A DNA stretch of 64,000 nt from Sulfuricurvum sp. (GCF_028713855.1 NZ_JAQTNN010000001.1:62001-126000), one strand, 5' to 3'. Positions 50,772-60,377 are shown, counted from the first letter of the stretch. Translations and numbers: made by a program. Notes: generated by a model from the letters alone, not told the origin.

Positions 50772-51246
50772 AAAAGCACTTATTGACAGTACGTATCTCT
50801 TATTGGTCGGTATGACGGCCGGAGCAGTTTTCATCTTGGGTGTATTTGTCGCCGCAGTCGTTTTTCACTCCGAGATGTATTTGACACTGCCGCTTCTTTC
50901 TCGATACGAAGAGGGAAAAATCATGGGTGAGATTTTTCGCCGGTTCACGTACTGGGCCTATTTTATGACAGCCGTTATTGCGATTTATGAAGTCTCCCGA
51001 TACAAAGTGATGCAGATAGATAAAATATCGATTTTAAGCGCATTAGGATCGATCGGAACACTGCTTTTGTTTAGTGCCGTATATACTCCAAAAATTTTGG
51101 AATATCAAACGCAAGGCGAAGCGGTAATGATGCAAAACTCTTTTGAAGCGTTGCACAAAGCAAGTGAAATCGATTTTAAAATTCTTCTGGTGAGCCTCTT
51201 AATTTTATTTATGCGTCGAGCGTATGTAATGGTGGCCAAAAAATGA
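50764..51246 (+). CDS. DUF4149/TMEM205-like membrane protein
   Basis: A 160-aa protein with four membrane helices (about 8-33, 58-78, 88-107 and 137-153). The sequence AAVVFHSEMYLTLPLLSRYEEGKIMGEIFRRFTYW resembles the DUF4149 family, in which a conserved region follows the first helix. No enzymatic motif is present. It overlaps prmC by 8 bp and the following ATPase gene by 4 bp. Function is unknown. Confidence 0.75.
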   Translation: MNKKALIDSTYLLLVGMTAGAVFILGVFVAAVVFHSEMYLTLPLLSRYEEGKIMGEIFRRFTYWAYFMTAVIAIYEVSRYKVMQIDKISILSALGSIGTLLLFSAVYTPKILEYQTQGEAVMMQNSFEALHKASEIDFKILLVSLLILFMRRAYVMVAKK

Positions 51247-51995
51247 TCCGTTTTGAAAATGTGACCAAACGCTTCGGCAAGCGGGAGATTCTCAAAGGGG
51301 TAAACCTTGAGATTGAGAAAGGTAAAACAACGGTAATTTTTGGAGTATCTGGAGGGGGAAAATCGACGATTATAAAACATATGGTCGGTTTGCTAAAACC
51401 CGATAGCGGTACGATTAGTTATAACGGAGCACGGATTGATAATGTTGATGAGACAACATTGCGGGAGATTCGTAAAAAGATCGGATTCTTATTTCAAAGC
51501 GGTGCCTTATTTGACAGTATGAACATTAGTGAAAACGTTGCCTTTCCTATGCTCGAACACCAAAAATTGACTCCAAAAGAGTTAGTCTACAAAATCGATG
51601 AAAAACTCACTATGGTTGGGCTTGATCCCAAAATCGTCAAATCCCTTTACCCTGAAGAACTCAGCGGCGGAATGCGTAAACGGGTAGGGCTTGCCCGCAC
51701 ACTCGCATTAGAACCGGAGGTTATTTTATACGATGAACCTACTTCGGGTCTTGACCCGGTTACAAGTGATTTTATAACCCAGATGATTTGTCGTTTGCGT
51801 GATGAGATCGGTATGACTTCAGTCCTAATCAGCCATGACATTGCCGAGAGTTTCAAAGCAGGAGATAATTACGCGATGTTATTTGATGGCGTCATTGTCG
51901 AAGCAGGGGACAAAGAATCGTTTCAGAACTCAACGAATGCAGTTGTTCAACAGTTTATCCATGCACGTTCCGAAGGACCGATAGCGTTTCATTAG
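51243..51995 (+). CDS. mlaF: MlaF-like ABC transporter ATP-binding protein
   Basis: A 250-aa ATPase of the MlaF/Ttg2A group. Walker A is GVSGGGKST at about 36-44, the Q-loop FLFQSGALFDSMNISENVAFP is typical of Mla, followed by the signature LSGGMRKRVGLARTLA, Walker B ILYDEPTSGLDP and the switch histidine in LISHDIAE. Mla proteins move phospholipids between the membranes. The matching MlaE and MlaD genes are not adjacent, so the partners must lie elsewhere. Confidence 0.85.
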   Translation: MIRFENVTKRFGKREILKGVNLEIEKGKTTVIFGVSGGGKSTIIKHMVGLLKPDSGTISYNGARIDNVDETTLREIRKKIGFLFQSGALFDSMNISENVAFPMLEHQKLTPKELVYKIDEKLTMVGLDPKIVKSLYPEELSGGMRKRVGLARTLALEPEVILYDEPTSGLDPVTSDFITQMICRLRDEIGMTSVLISHDIAESFKAGDNYAMLFDGVIVEAGDKESFQNSTNAVVQQFIHARSEGPIAFH

Positions 51996-52038
51996 AATAA
52001 TTTGATACAATGACATATTATGATCTAAAAGAGGATAT

Positions 52039-52326
52039 ATGACAAAACAGGATGTTTTGAACTATTTATCATCACACAAAGAAAAATTTCAAAAAGACTT
52101 TGGCATCAATAAAATAGGACTTTTTGGCAGTTTTGCGCGTGATCAAGCAACGCAATACAGTGATATAGATTTGGTTATTGAAATGAATCCTAAGAGTTTA
52201 GAGAGACGTATTGCATTTAAAAAACAGGTAGAGTCGGATTTAAACCGATCATCTGATGTGGGTTATATGAGCACATTGCGTAGTTTTATAGCTAAAGAAG
52301 TCTCAAAAGATATAATTTATGTCTAA
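52039..52326 (+). CDS. mntA: MntA-type nucleotidyltransferase antitoxin
   Basis: A 95-aa minimal nucleotidyltransferase. The motif GSFARDQATQYSDID fits GS-x10-DxD exactly. In the characterised Shewanella system, MntA inactivates the HepT toxin by adding AMP units to a tyrosine near its active site. It overlaps the HepT gene by 8 bp. The pair is more AT-rich than its neighbours, which fits horizontal acquisition. Confidence 0.9.
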   Translation: MTKQDVLNYLSSHKEKFQKDFGINKIGLFGSFARDQATQYSDIDLVIEMNPKSLERRIAFKKQVESDLNRSSDVGYMSTLRSFIAKEVSKDIIYV

Positions 52327-52765
52327 AAGAGTCGTAGAGTTTTTTATCGTTGATATTTTGATCGCTATTGAGAAAGTCAAACGCTACACCTCTGAATTTA
52401 ATCATTCTCAAGATTTTATGCACGATGAAAAAAGTTTTGATGCGACGATGCGAGAATTGGAAATTATCGGTGAAGCAACAAAGCATCTGATCCGTGGAAA
52501 TCTTTTAGATAATGAGTGGCAGATTGTTGTCGATTTTCGTAACGTTATAGCGCATGAATATTTTGGAATAGATAGTGATGAGATTTGGGAAGTGATAACG
52601 ATTTATTTGGATAAATTTGGAAATGAAATTACCAAGTTATTTGAAAATAGCGATAAAGAAATTTTGGATGACGTTATAAAAAGTAATCTTGAAGATTTTA
52701 AATACAGTACGAAAACAGTTGCATTATTAGAAAATTTATTGAGAATTGTAGAAATTAAAAAATAG
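52319..52765 (+). CDS. hepT: HepT-type HEPN RNase toxin
   Basis: A 148-aa HEPN protein. The catalytic R-x4-H-x-Y is seen as RNVIAHEY (in VDFRNVIAHEYFGID), with the Tyr being the expected target of MntA. The N-terminal helices (ILIAIEKVKRYT; MRELEIIGEATKHL) match the DUF86 family. The length is a little greater than usual (about 115-140) because of a C-terminal extension. It forms a toxin-antitoxin pair with the upstream gene and converges with the J-domain gene 6 bp away. Confidence 0.9.
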   Translation: MSKRVVEFFIVDILIAIEKVKRYTSEFNHSQDFMHDEKSFDATMRELEIIGEATKHLIRGNLLDNEWQIVVDFRNVIAHEYFGIDSDEIWEVITIYLDKFGNEITKLFENSDKEILDDVIKSNLEDFKYSTKTVALLENLLRIVEIKK

Positions 52766-52771
52766 AAGATT

Positions 52772-53062
52772 TTATCTCCCTCCAAACTTCTTAGCCCACC
52801 ACTCTTGCGGTGTAAGGGTCTGCTCTTTTAAAAAGCTTTCTTCGAGATTATATTCATAGTTGGAACAGTATTCGAGCAATAGGGCATAGGCTTCATTGAT
52901 TTGGGTGCTCATAGCATGCGCAGTATCGGGATCGTCGGGATGCTTGTCGGGATGCCATTGCTGCATCATAGATTTGTAACGGGATTTGATATCGGAGAGG
53001 GTAGCTTTGTCGTGGAGGCCAAGGAGCGTTTTGGCCTTCACTAATGTGTCAAAAGAGAGCAT
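52772..53062 (-). CDS. Small J-domain protein
   Basis: A 96-aa protein consisting of little more than a J-domain (about 10-67) with the essential HPD in MQQWHPDKHPDDPDTA, plus a short tail with paired Trp (QEWWAKKFGGR). J-domains stimulate DnaK ATPase. It lacks the Gly-rich and zinc regions of DnaJ, so it is a specialised co-chaperone; the client is unknown. It follows ftsZ by 11 bp on the same strand. Confidence 0.85.
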   Translation of the reverse strand: MLSFDTLVKAKTLLGLHDKATLSDIKSRYKSMMQQWHPDKHPDDPDTAHAMSTQINEAYALLLEYCSNYEYNLEESFLKEQTLTPQEWWAKKFGGR

Positions 53063-53073
53063 GGAGAGGTGAA

Positions 53074-54204
53074 TTAATCTTTTTGTTGACGCATAAACGT
53101 CGGAACATCCAAGAAATCTTCACTGTAATCGCCATTGGCTACCATTGCAGGGCGTACAACGACGCGAGGTTTAATAGCGGCAAGAACCTCTTTGTTTTCA
53201 AATTCGTGGTTATTGATTCCCATCGCCGCTTTTTTCTCAAAACCGGTAGCTACAAGAGTGATACGGATGAAATCTTTTGGAAGTGAGTCATCGGTAGTTG
53301 TACCGAAGATAACATCAGCAGACTCATCAACACTTGTATGTACGACATTCATCGCTTCACTAAGCTCCATAAACGGGAACTCAGGGTGCATACTGAAGTG
53401 TACCAATACACCGAGAGCGCCGTTAACTGACATATTGTCAAGCAACGGAGATTCGATAGCATTTTTGATCGCTTCGTATGCGGCATTGTCCCCTTGGTAT
53501 TCACCCACACCCATGAGTGCCAATCCACGGTGGCTCATAACGGTTTTGAGGTCGGCAAAGTCAAGGTTGATGTCATTGTCACCGCTTGCAAGGATAACAC
53601 CTGACGTACCGCTAACGGCACGTGCAAGAACGCTGTCAACGATTTTAAAGCTCTCTTTGATTCCGAGTTTCGGATCGATGATAGAGAGAAGTTTGTCATT
53701 TGGGATAACAACAATACAATCGGATTCATTTTTAAGCTCTTGAAGACCTTCTTCAGCAAGCTTAAGACGCTTTTTACCTTCGAATGAGAACGGTTTGGTT
53801 ACCACTGCAATTGTCAAAGCACCGATTTCTTTAGCGATTTTAGCAATGATCGGAGCAGCACCCGTACCGGTACCGCCACCAAGACCGGCTGCAACGAATA
53901 CGATATCCGCACCTGATAATGCATGTGCCAAATCTTCGTAGCTCTCTAACGCCGATTCTTTACCCACTTCGGGTTTCATCCCCGCACCCAATCCTTTGGT
54001 GAGTTTAGCACCCAATTGGATTTTAGTTGCCGCACTGCCTTGTTCCAAAACCTGAGCATCAGTATTCGCGATAATCAGTTCAATACCCGGAATAGCCTCT
54101 TTCAGCATATAGCCGATCATATTTCCACCGCCGCCGCCGACACCGACTGCTACGATACGTGCTCCTGTGAGAGTTGTTGATTCTTCAATTGAAAATGGTT
54201 CCAT
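53074..54204 (-). CDS. ftsZ: Cell-division GTPase FtsZ
   Basis: A 376-aa tubulin homologue that forms the division ring. [13 protein letters not shown] is near the N-terminus, the tubulin signature [18 protein letters not shown] is near 113, and the T7 loop with catalytic acids is in [11 protein letters not shown]. The C-terminal end PTFMRQQKD resembles the usual anchor peptide that binds FtsA. AAGGAG precedes the ATG. It follows ftsA by 18 bp. Confidence 0.97.
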   Translation of the reverse strand: MEPFSIEESTTLTGARIVAVGVGGGGGNMIGYMLKEAIPGIELIIANTDAQVLEQGSAATKIQLGAKLTKGLGAGMKPEVGKESALESYEDLAHALSGADIVFVAAGLGGGTGTGAAPIIAKIAKEIGALTIAVVTKPFSFEGKKRLKLAEEGLQELKNESDCIVVIPNDKLLSIIDPKLGIKESFKIVDSVLARAVSGTSGVILASGDNDINLDFADLKTVMSHRGLALMGVGEYQGDNAAYEAIKNAIESPLLDNMSVNGALGVLVHFSMHPEFPFMELSEAMNVVHTSVDESADVIFGTTTDDSLPKDFIRITLVATGFEKKAAMGINNHEFENKEVLAAIKPRVVVRPAMVANGDYSEDFLDVPTFMRQQKD

Positions 54205-54222
54205 GCTTGCTCCTTGACGTGA

Positions 54223-55632
54223 TTAAAATAGTTGAGTTGCCCAATTCCAAAACTTGGAAATTGGGTTTGGTTGATCGGTTTGAGCAGGTTTATTAGACCC
54301 GATATTAACCATTTTTTGAGCTTCCGCTTTTTTCTCTTCCTTCAACGGTGGCGGTGTTGCCGCTGCCGCTGGTGGAATAGAAGAAGTAGAAGGCTCGAAT
54401 CGTGGCGCCTCTTCGTGGATTGGATACTGAACATGAGCTGCTGTAGGCTCTTCGCCGGCATGGCGCATACGTCGATTGACGTCTATCTCATATGGCGTAT
54501 AATTTCCGGCCATATATTTAACCAGGCCGACCGCTCCTGAATAGGCAGGGTCTCTAAGGGTATCAAAAAGTCCTCCGACATCGGTCGGTTTTGCAAGACG
54601 AACCGGCATGTTGTCTAAAATAGCGACGGCAAGTTCACGGAGCCCTTCGATTTTGGTAAATCCACCGGTGAGAACAACTCCGGCTCCCATATGATCTTTG
54701 AGACCGCTTTTTTCAATTGATTGAGCGATAATCATCAGTGTTTCTTCAACCCGTGCGTAGATAACGTTATGTACTACTTCAAGAGAGACTTCATGGGTTG
54801 ACGTTTCATCACCGATAACCGGGAGTTCAATCAAATCATTACTAGGCGCATACAGTGAGCCGTAGCTGATTTTTACGTTGTCTGCCGTATGAAGAGGGGT
54901 GTGCAGTGCCATTGACAAGTCGTTTGTAATATGGTTCGAACCAACACCCAAAAAGTCGTTATAACGGATTGCATGACCGGCATGGATAACGATGTTGCTC
55001 GTATTACCGCCCATATCGACAACGGCGGCACCGAGTTCTTTTTCATCGTTGTTGAGAACAGCGATAGCAGATGCATAACCGCTAAGCACAACACTCTCGA
55101 CATCGACGCCGGCAGCCTTGACCGCTTTACGCAGATTGTTAAGATTGGATTTTTGAGTGGTAATGATATGCGTTTCAACTTCAAGACGCGCGGCATTCAT
55201 CCCAAGAGGATCTTCGATGAAATCTTGATCATCGACTTTGAAGTTATACGGGAGGGCGTGTAACACTTCAAATTCATTAGGGATGTTTGCATTATAAAGA
55301 GATGTGTGCATAACACGTTGAATCTCGTTGAGTGTGATCTCTTTGTTCGGGATATTGACGATACCGCTGGAATTGAGACTTTTTGTGTAAGCACCGGAAA
55401 TGGTTACAACGGCGCTTCGAAGCTCGGTTCCTGCAACTCGTTTCGCATCATTCAACGCGCTCTTGATCGATTTGGATGCAAGCTCGATGTTTGTAATGCT
55501 CCCTTTACGAAGACCTTGTGCTTTTGCAATACCGGCTCCGATGATTTGTGCAACATTATCATCATCGATTTCCGCAATGAGCGCACAAACTTTTGTTGAG
55601 CCGATATCAATGGCTAAAACGGTTCGTTTCAA
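54223..55632 (-). CDS. ftsA: Cell-division protein FtsA
   Basis: A 469-aa actin-like protein that tethers FtsZ to the membrane. The N-terminal AIDIGSTKVCALIAE is the first phosphate loop, AAVVDMGGNTSNIVIHAG the second, and GAGVVLTGGFTKIEGL the adenosine loop. A long linker of about 70 residues rich in Pro/Ala/Glu leads to a C-terminal amphipathic helix (NPISKFWNWATQLF) for membrane binding. The start codon is TTG at 55632, one base after the stop of the preceding gene, with AGGGGA upstream. Confidence 0.95.
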   Translation of the reverse strand: MKRTVLAIDIGSTKVCALIAEIDDDNVAQIIGAGIAKAQGLRKGSITNIELASKSIKSALNDAKRVAGTELRSAVVTISGAYTKSLNSSGIVNIPNKEITLNEIQRVMHTSLYNANIPNEFEVLHALPYNFKVDDQDFIEDPLGMNAARLEVETHIITTQKSNLNNLRKAVKAAGVDVESVVLSGYASAIAVLNNDEKELGAAVVDMGGNTSNIVIHAGHAIRYNDFLGVGSNHITNDLSMALHTPLHTADNVKISYGSLYAPSNDLIELPVIGDETSTHEVSLEVVHNVIYARVEETLMIIAQSIEKSGLKDHMGAGVVLTGGFTKIEGLRELAVAILDNMPVRLAKPTDVGGLFDTLRDPAYSGAVGLVKYMAGNYTPYEIDVNRRMRHAGEEPTAAHVQYPIHEEAPRFEPSTSSIPPAAAATPPPLKEEKKAEAQKMVNIGSNKPAQTDQPNPISKFWNWATQLF

Positions 55633-55633
55633 A

Positions 55634-57100
55634 TCAAATCCCCTCTACATAGATTTCAACTGGGTACTTGCTCTCAAGTGCTTTGATCAGCCCTTGATCC
55701 AACAAATTTCCCTTGAGCTTGAGCACGGTATTTTCATCCGCTATTGTTTTGTCTTGTAGCAACTTTTGTTCCAAAACGTTATAGATAACAACATTTCCAC
55801 TCTCCAAAGTAACAAAACCTTGTTTTTGTTTGGAAGTAAAGAGTTTTGTGAGGAATTCTGACCCCTCCGTCGCACTCAATCCCGCTAATTTAGAGCCATC
55901 AGCATGGGTGATGAAATCGCTTGTTGTCCCTGTAAATGTTTTATAAGTGTTTTGAGCTAACTCTTGCAGTTTGGTTTTTTTAGCTTCAGCGGTATAGAGT
56001 GCACTAACGTCTGTTTTTGCTTCATCAAATGTTTTAATGCGTGACGGATTCATTTTTTCCAGTTTCACAACGATGTATTCATTGCCGTTTTTGCGTGGTT
56101 TCAAAAATGGTTTTTGATCGTTTAGATCCATTATCTCTTTTGTTAACTCAGGACTAAAAGGTGATAATGAAGCGTTAATGGCTACTTTCTGAGCTGTGAT
56201 CCCGGGTTGAAGAGCACCTTTTTTATAATCGATATACAGACGAAGTGCTTCTTTCTCGGTTGCTTTATTATTTAATGCAGATAAAATGGTGCTTCTTGCA
56301 TCGGCAAGCGAGAGAATCTTTCCACTGCTGTCTTTGAGAAGCTGGCGGTTCATTTCATAATAATCACTGATCTCTTTTTCAGAAGGGGATAGTGAATGTC
56401 GGATTTGGGTTACGAAGGCAATATCGTAGCTAGGCTCGGTTTTAAACTCTTTTTGGTGTTTTTCCCAGAATACTTTGAGCTCGCCATCACTTGCAGTGAG
56501 AGAAATCATAGCGGGGGTAAGCAATTTATAATTGATTTTATCTGAAACACTTAACGCGCTGTCAAGAGATTTTTGTTCGATCGGCTTGTTGCCCGATGCG
56601 AGAAGGTAGAGTGTTTTTTGGATCAATAGCTCTTTTCTTGTTGACGCTTCATATTCTTTAATGGTTAAGTGGTTTTGTTTTAGAGTCTCTTCGTAAGCTG
56701 TTTTGCTAAACGTGCCGTCTTTCGCAAAAAGCGGTTGAGATTTGATAATGTTCCAAAGCTCTGTGTCGGTGACAATGAGACCGTAGCTTTCAGCCAGGTT
56801 TAGTACAAGGGCTTGATTAACAAGTTGGTGAAGCGCTTGTTTCTGAAGTCCAAACTGCTTTGCCTGTTTTTCATCAAACTTTCCTTGGAAAAGTTGATTG
56901 TATTGGTTAAAAAGATTGGAATAGCTTTTTTGCAATTCTGCGGAAGTGATAGATATGTTTCCTACTTTTGCGACAGCACCGGATTTATTTCCGTAACTGT
57001 ATTCTCCCCATCCGACGAATCCGGCTCCGATAAAGGCAATCGTAGAGATCCAGATCGTAATGACCAAGTATTTTCGATGGCGTTGCATCCAAGTAATCAT
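55634..57100 (-). CDS. ppiD: Membrane-anchored SurA/PpiD-like periplasmic chaperone
   Basis: A 488-aa protein with one N-terminal helix (about 10-33) and a large periplasmic part. Residues about 36-165 match the SurA_N domain (VAKVGNISITSAELQKSYSNLFNQYNQLFQGKFDEKQAKQFGLQKQALHQLVNQALVL is the core, residues about 43-100). A rotamase-like region follows, with weak conservation. It helps outer-membrane proteins fold. The position before ftsA-ftsZ is the same as Cj0694-Cj0695-Cj0696 in Campylobacter jejuni. Confidence 0.85.
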   Translation of the reverse strand: MITWMQRHRKYLVITIWISTIAFIGAGFVGWGEYSYGNKSGAVAKVGNISITSAELQKSYSNLFNQYNQLFQGKFDEKQAKQFGLQKQALHQLVNQALVLNLAESYGLIVTDTELWNIIKSQPLFAKDGTFSKTAYEETLKQNHLTIKEYEASTRKELLIQKTLYLLASGNKPIEQKSLDSALSVSDKINYKLLTPAMISLTASDGELKVFWEKHQKEFKTEPSYDIAFVTQIRHSLSPSEKEISDYYEMNRQLLKDSSGKILSLADARSTILSALNNKATEKEALRLYIDYKKGALQPGITAQKVAINASLSPFSPELTKEIMDLNDQKPFLKPRKNGNEYIVVKLEKMNPSRIKTFDEAKTDVSALYTAEAKKTKLQELAQNTYKTFTGTTSDFITHADGSKLAGLSATEGSEFLTKLFTSKQKQGFVTLESGNVVIYNVLEQKLLQDKTIADENTVLKLKGNLLDQGLIKALESKYPVEIYVEGI

Positions 57101-57218
57101 ATTAAACGATCCTATTGTAAAATTCAGATATTCTATTCAGTTTACCATTAAACCTGGATGAAAATAGAGAACAACTAACACATGTTATCACATAATAACT
57201 CAAACTTAAAGGTTTCGG

Positions 57219-58529
57219 ATGAATAATTTAGAGATGTCAAAGCGGGATTTGGACGTTTTGTGGCATCCGTGTACCCAAATGAAAGATCATGAAACGATTC
57301 CTCTCGTACCTATTGCAAAAGGGGAAGGAATTTATCTTCACGATTTTGACGGTAACCGATATATCGATGCTATAAGCAGCTGGTGGGTAAATCTTTTCGG
57401 TCATTGCAATCCTTATATTAACGGGAAAATTATCGAGCAGCTCTCACGACTCGAACATGTTATTTTGGCCGGATTTACCCATGAAAGTGTAATACGGCTT
57501 TCTGAACGTCTTGTGGCATTATCTCCTGATGGACTAACACGTTGTTTTTATGCGGACAACGGTTCGAGTGCGATTGAAGTGGCGTTGAAAATGAGCTACC
57601 ATGCTCATAAAAATCGAGGAACAGAGCGTAGCTTGTTTGTGTCTCTCACTGATAGCTATCATGGAGAGACCCTCGGTGCGTTGTCGGTCGGGGATGTTGC
57701 GTTGTATAAAGAGACATATGAACCGCTGTTGATTCGAGCGGTTCAAACCCCATCTCCGTCAAATCAGACTCCCGAAGCTGCCCTCGAAGCGGCGGATGCA
57801 TTTCGAATATTGTTGCAAGAGCGAGGAGAAGAAATCGCGGCATTGATCGTTGAACCGTTGGTTCAGGGAGCCGGTGGGATGAAAATGTATCATCCTCTAT
57901 TTCTTTCAGAAGCCAAAAAAATCTGTCAGGAATTTGGGGTACATTTTATCGCCGATGAAATATTGGTCGGATTTGGTCGGACCGGAAGTATGTTTGCGTG
58001 TGAACAAGCCTCCATTACTCCTGATTTTTTGATTCTCTCCAAAGGGCTTACGGGAGGATATCTTCCGCTGTCGGTCGTTATAACAACTGAGGATATTTAC
58101 GGAGCGTTTTATTGTGATTATGATCCTGCACGCTCATTTTTGCACTCACACAGTTATACCGGAAATGCGCTTGCCTGTTCCGCTGCCAACGCGACATTAG
58201 ACCTTTTTGAAACCAATGATGTGATAACAAAAAATCAAGAAACAATTACGTTTATGGGTGAGCAGTTGAAGCGGTTTGAAATGTTTGGGTGTGTTAAAGA
58301 GAGTCGTCAATGTGGGATGATAGGCGCGGTTGAATTACAGGGATTTGACTCTCGTGAGCGAATCGGGCTGAAAATACATCGGCATTGCTTAGAAAAAGGG
58401 GTATTGGTGCGGCCTTTGGGGAGTGTAATTTATGTTATGCCCCCCTATGTGATCTCTCTTGAAGAGTTAAAATATGTTTTTGATGCGATAGAAAGTGCAT
58501 TGAGAACGATTTGTGCTAACGAAAACTAA
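57219..58529 (+). CDS. bioA: Adenosylmethionine-8-amino-7-oxononanoate aminotransferase
   Basis: A 436-aa class III PLP aminotransferase of biotin synthesis. It converts KAPA to DAPA with SAM as amino donor. The N-terminal LDVLWHPCTQMKDHE and SSWWVNLFGHCNP are BioA-specific; LVSLTDSYHGETLGALSVGD, LIVEPLVQGAGGM and FIADEILVGFGRTGSMFACEQA are family motifs, with the PLP lysine in LSKGLTGGYLPL. No other bio gene is adjacent. It overlaps the N-terminal extension of the following reading frame, but the LysR start itself lies 10 bp after the stop. Confidence 0.95.
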   Translation: MNNLEMSKRDLDVLWHPCTQMKDHETIPLVPIAKGEGIYLHDFDGNRYIDAISSWWVNLFGHCNPYINGKIIEQLSRLEHVILAGFTHESVIRLSERLVALSPDGLTRCFYADNGSSAIEVALKMSYHAHKNRGTERSLFVSLTDSYHGETLGALSVGDVALYKETYEPLLIRAVQTPSPSNQTPEAALEAADAFRILLQERGEEIAALIVEPLVQGAGGMKMYHPLFLSEAKKICQEFGVHFIADEILVGFGRTGSMFACEQASITPDFLILSKGLTGGYLPLSVVITTEDIYGAFYCDYDPARSFLHSHSYTGNALACSAANATLDLFETNDVITKNQETITFMGEQLKRFEMFGCVKESRQCGMIGAVELQGFDSRERIGLKIHRHCLEKGVLVRPLGSVIYVMPPYVISLEELKYVFDAIESALRTICANEN

Positions 58530-58539
58530 GGAGTCGTCC

Positions 58540-59421
58540 ATGTTTACGTTACGTCAGTTGGAAATCTTTGTCGCAATGGTTCAATCGTCTCGGGTGATTG
58601 ATGTCGCTGAACAATTAGCTATGAGCCCATCGGCCGTTTCCATGGCGGTGCGTGAGCTTGAAAAAGAGTTGGGGGATGTGTTGTTTGAACGTATCGGGAA
58701 ACGATTGATTCTCAATGAACGGGGACGCTATTTTTTTGATCATTCTGCAAGCATATTAGAACATTCTCAACAGCTGTATGATCATTTTCGAGACGATTTA
58801 AGTGCCGGGCATTTGTATATTGCCGCGAGTGTCACAATCAGTAACTATCTTCTCCCTAAATGGATCGGAAATTTTCGATCTGACCATACACAGGTCAAAG
58901 TCTCACTGAAAACTACTAACAGCACCGATGTGATCAATATGGTACGGGAAGGAATCTGTGATTTAGGATTTATCGAAGGGCGCTTTAGCGAGGGAGACCT
59001 CGCGTCAGAGTCGTTGATGACTGATGAACTTGTGGTGGTCGGAAGCGATCCGAGACTGAACGATCGGGAGTACTACATTGATGAATTGGCACAGAAACGG
59101 TGGATTTTACGCGAACGCGGTTCCGGTACCCGAGAGATATTCCTTTCTCAGATTGCACCGATTGACAAAGAACTGAATATCGATATGGAATTTGAACATA
59201 ATGAAGCAATCAAGGGATATTTGCTTAATGATACAGAAGCTCTCTCCTGTTTGCCGCGAATCAGTATCATAGAAGAACTGAAAGAGGGGAAAATGTTTGA
59301 AGCTCGTATTAAAGGGCACCGATTTGAGAGAGAATTTCGTCTTGTATGGCGTCAAGAGAAGACTATGAGCCGTACGATCAGCGATTTTAAACGTTATGTT
59401 AGTGAGCATAAGCTATCATAA
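58540..59421 (+). CDS. LysR-family transcriptional regulator
   Basis: A 293-aa regulator. The helix-turn-helix is FTLRQLEIFVAMVQSSRVIDVAEQLAMSPSAVSMAVRELEKELGD (residues 2-46), followed by the co-inducer-binding domain (ISNYLLPKWIGNFRSDHTQVKVSL). ATG 58540 with AAGGAG is preferred. It lies between bioA and rsmH; LysR proteins normally regulate neighbours, but no clear T-N11-A operator was found. Its effector is unknown. Confidence 0.9.
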   Translation: MFTLRQLEIFVAMVQSSRVIDVAEQLAMSPSAVSMAVRELEKELGDVLFERIGKRLILNERGRYFFDHSASILEHSQQLYDHFRDDLSAGHLYIAASVTISNYLLPKWIGNFRSDHTQVKVSLKTTNSTDVINMVREGICDLGFIEGRFSEGDLASESLMTDELVVVGSDPRLNDREYYIDELAQKRWILRERGSGTREIFLSQIAPIDKELNIDMEFEHNEAIKGYLLNDTEALSCLPRISIIEELKEGKMFEARIKGHRFEREFRLVWRQEKTMSRTISDFKRYVSEHKLS

Positions 59422-60371
59422 TGGCCAATAAAACCAAAGGTAGCTCAGTGCAGGAAACGCCTCATATCCCCGTCCTTTACCGCGAAGTGGTTGATGCGTT
59501 TGCCCCCTGTGAAAAAGGTATTATCATAGATTGTACGATGGGATACGGTGGGCATTCCTCGTTGTTACTCGATAACAAACCCTCGCTTTCTTTGATCGGC
59601 ATCGATCAAGACCCTACGGCTATCGCATTTTCATCGCAGCGGCTTGCTCCGTACGGGGCGCGTGTCGAGATACGTCAAGGACGTTTTTCAGAGGTTGCCG
59701 CAGAAGCTATGACAGAGAAAGGTGATAATATTTGCGGTATCTTGGCAGATATCGGCGTCTCTTCGCTTCAGCTCGATCAACGTGAACGGGGGTTCTCATA
59801 CGAGAGCGATACCCTCGATATGCGGATGAACCCTAATGCGCAGCTCAGTGCCTCCGAGGTAGTAAATGAATACTCGCAGGGGGCATTAGAAACAATTTTG
59901 CGAGAATACGGTGAAGTAACTAATGCCCGAAAAGTGGCAGAAACGATCGTACAGCGTCGACCGTTCGCTTCGGCTAAAGAACTTTCCCAAGCGATTTTTC
60001 ATCTCATGCCCAAAGGGAAAAAAATCCATCCTTCAACTCTCGTTATGCAGGCGATTCGGATCGAAGTCAACGATGAACTTGGGGAATTGACCCGACTCTT
60101 AGACGCGATTGAAGCATCCGTGATTAAAAAGTTACGTGTTGCAATTATCACCTTTCATTCGTTGGAAGATCGGATTGTTAAAAATCGGTTCAACAAATGG
60201 TCTAAGAACTGTATTTGTCCCGATGATGCGATGCGGTGTACCTGTGGGAACAACCATTCTATCGGAAAAGTGATTACGAAAAAACCGCTAACGGCGCAAG
60301 AGGATGAACTTCGCGCCAACTCACGAAGCCGCAGTGCAAAACTAAGAATATTTGAAATACGAAGAGATTGA
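59421..60371 (+). CDS. rsmH: 16S rRNA (cytosine-1402 N4) methyltransferase
   Basis: A 316-aa SAM methyltransferase (MraW). HIPVLYREVVDAF, IDCTMGYGGHSSLLL (SAM site), GILADIGVSSLQLDQRERGFSY and MRMNP are typical, and VAIITFHSLEDRIVK closes the core. It adds the N4 methyl to C1402 in the ribosomal P site. The ATG overlaps the stop of the LysR gene by one base. It is followed by an FtsL-like gene, as in division clusters of other bacteria. Confidence 0.95.
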   Translation: MANKTKGSSVQETPHIPVLYREVVDAFAPCEKGIIIDCTMGYGGHSSLLLDNKPSLSLIGIDQDPTAIAFSSQRLAPYGARVEIRQGRFSEVAAEAMTEKGDNICGILADIGVSSLQLDQRERGFSYESDTLDMRMNPNAQLSASEVVNEYSQGALETILREYGEVTNARKVAETIVQRRPFASAKELSQAIFHLMPKGKKIHPSTLVMQAIRIEVNDELGELTRLLDAIEASVIKKLRVAIITFHSLEDRIVKNRFNKWSKNCICPDDAMRCTCGNNHSIGKVITKKPLTAQEDELRANSRSRSAKLRIFEIRRD

Positions 60372-60377
60372 GTATCC

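Noticed and set aside
53135-53743. 202-codon plus-strand frame inside ftsZ
   Set aside because: Antisense shadow of ftsZ, Ser-rich with no motif.
57176-57187. TAACACATGTTA palindrome upstream of bioA as BirA or LysR operator
   Set aside because: It matches neither the BirA consensus nor the T-N11-A LysR pattern, and palindromes of this length occur by chance in AT-rich spacers.
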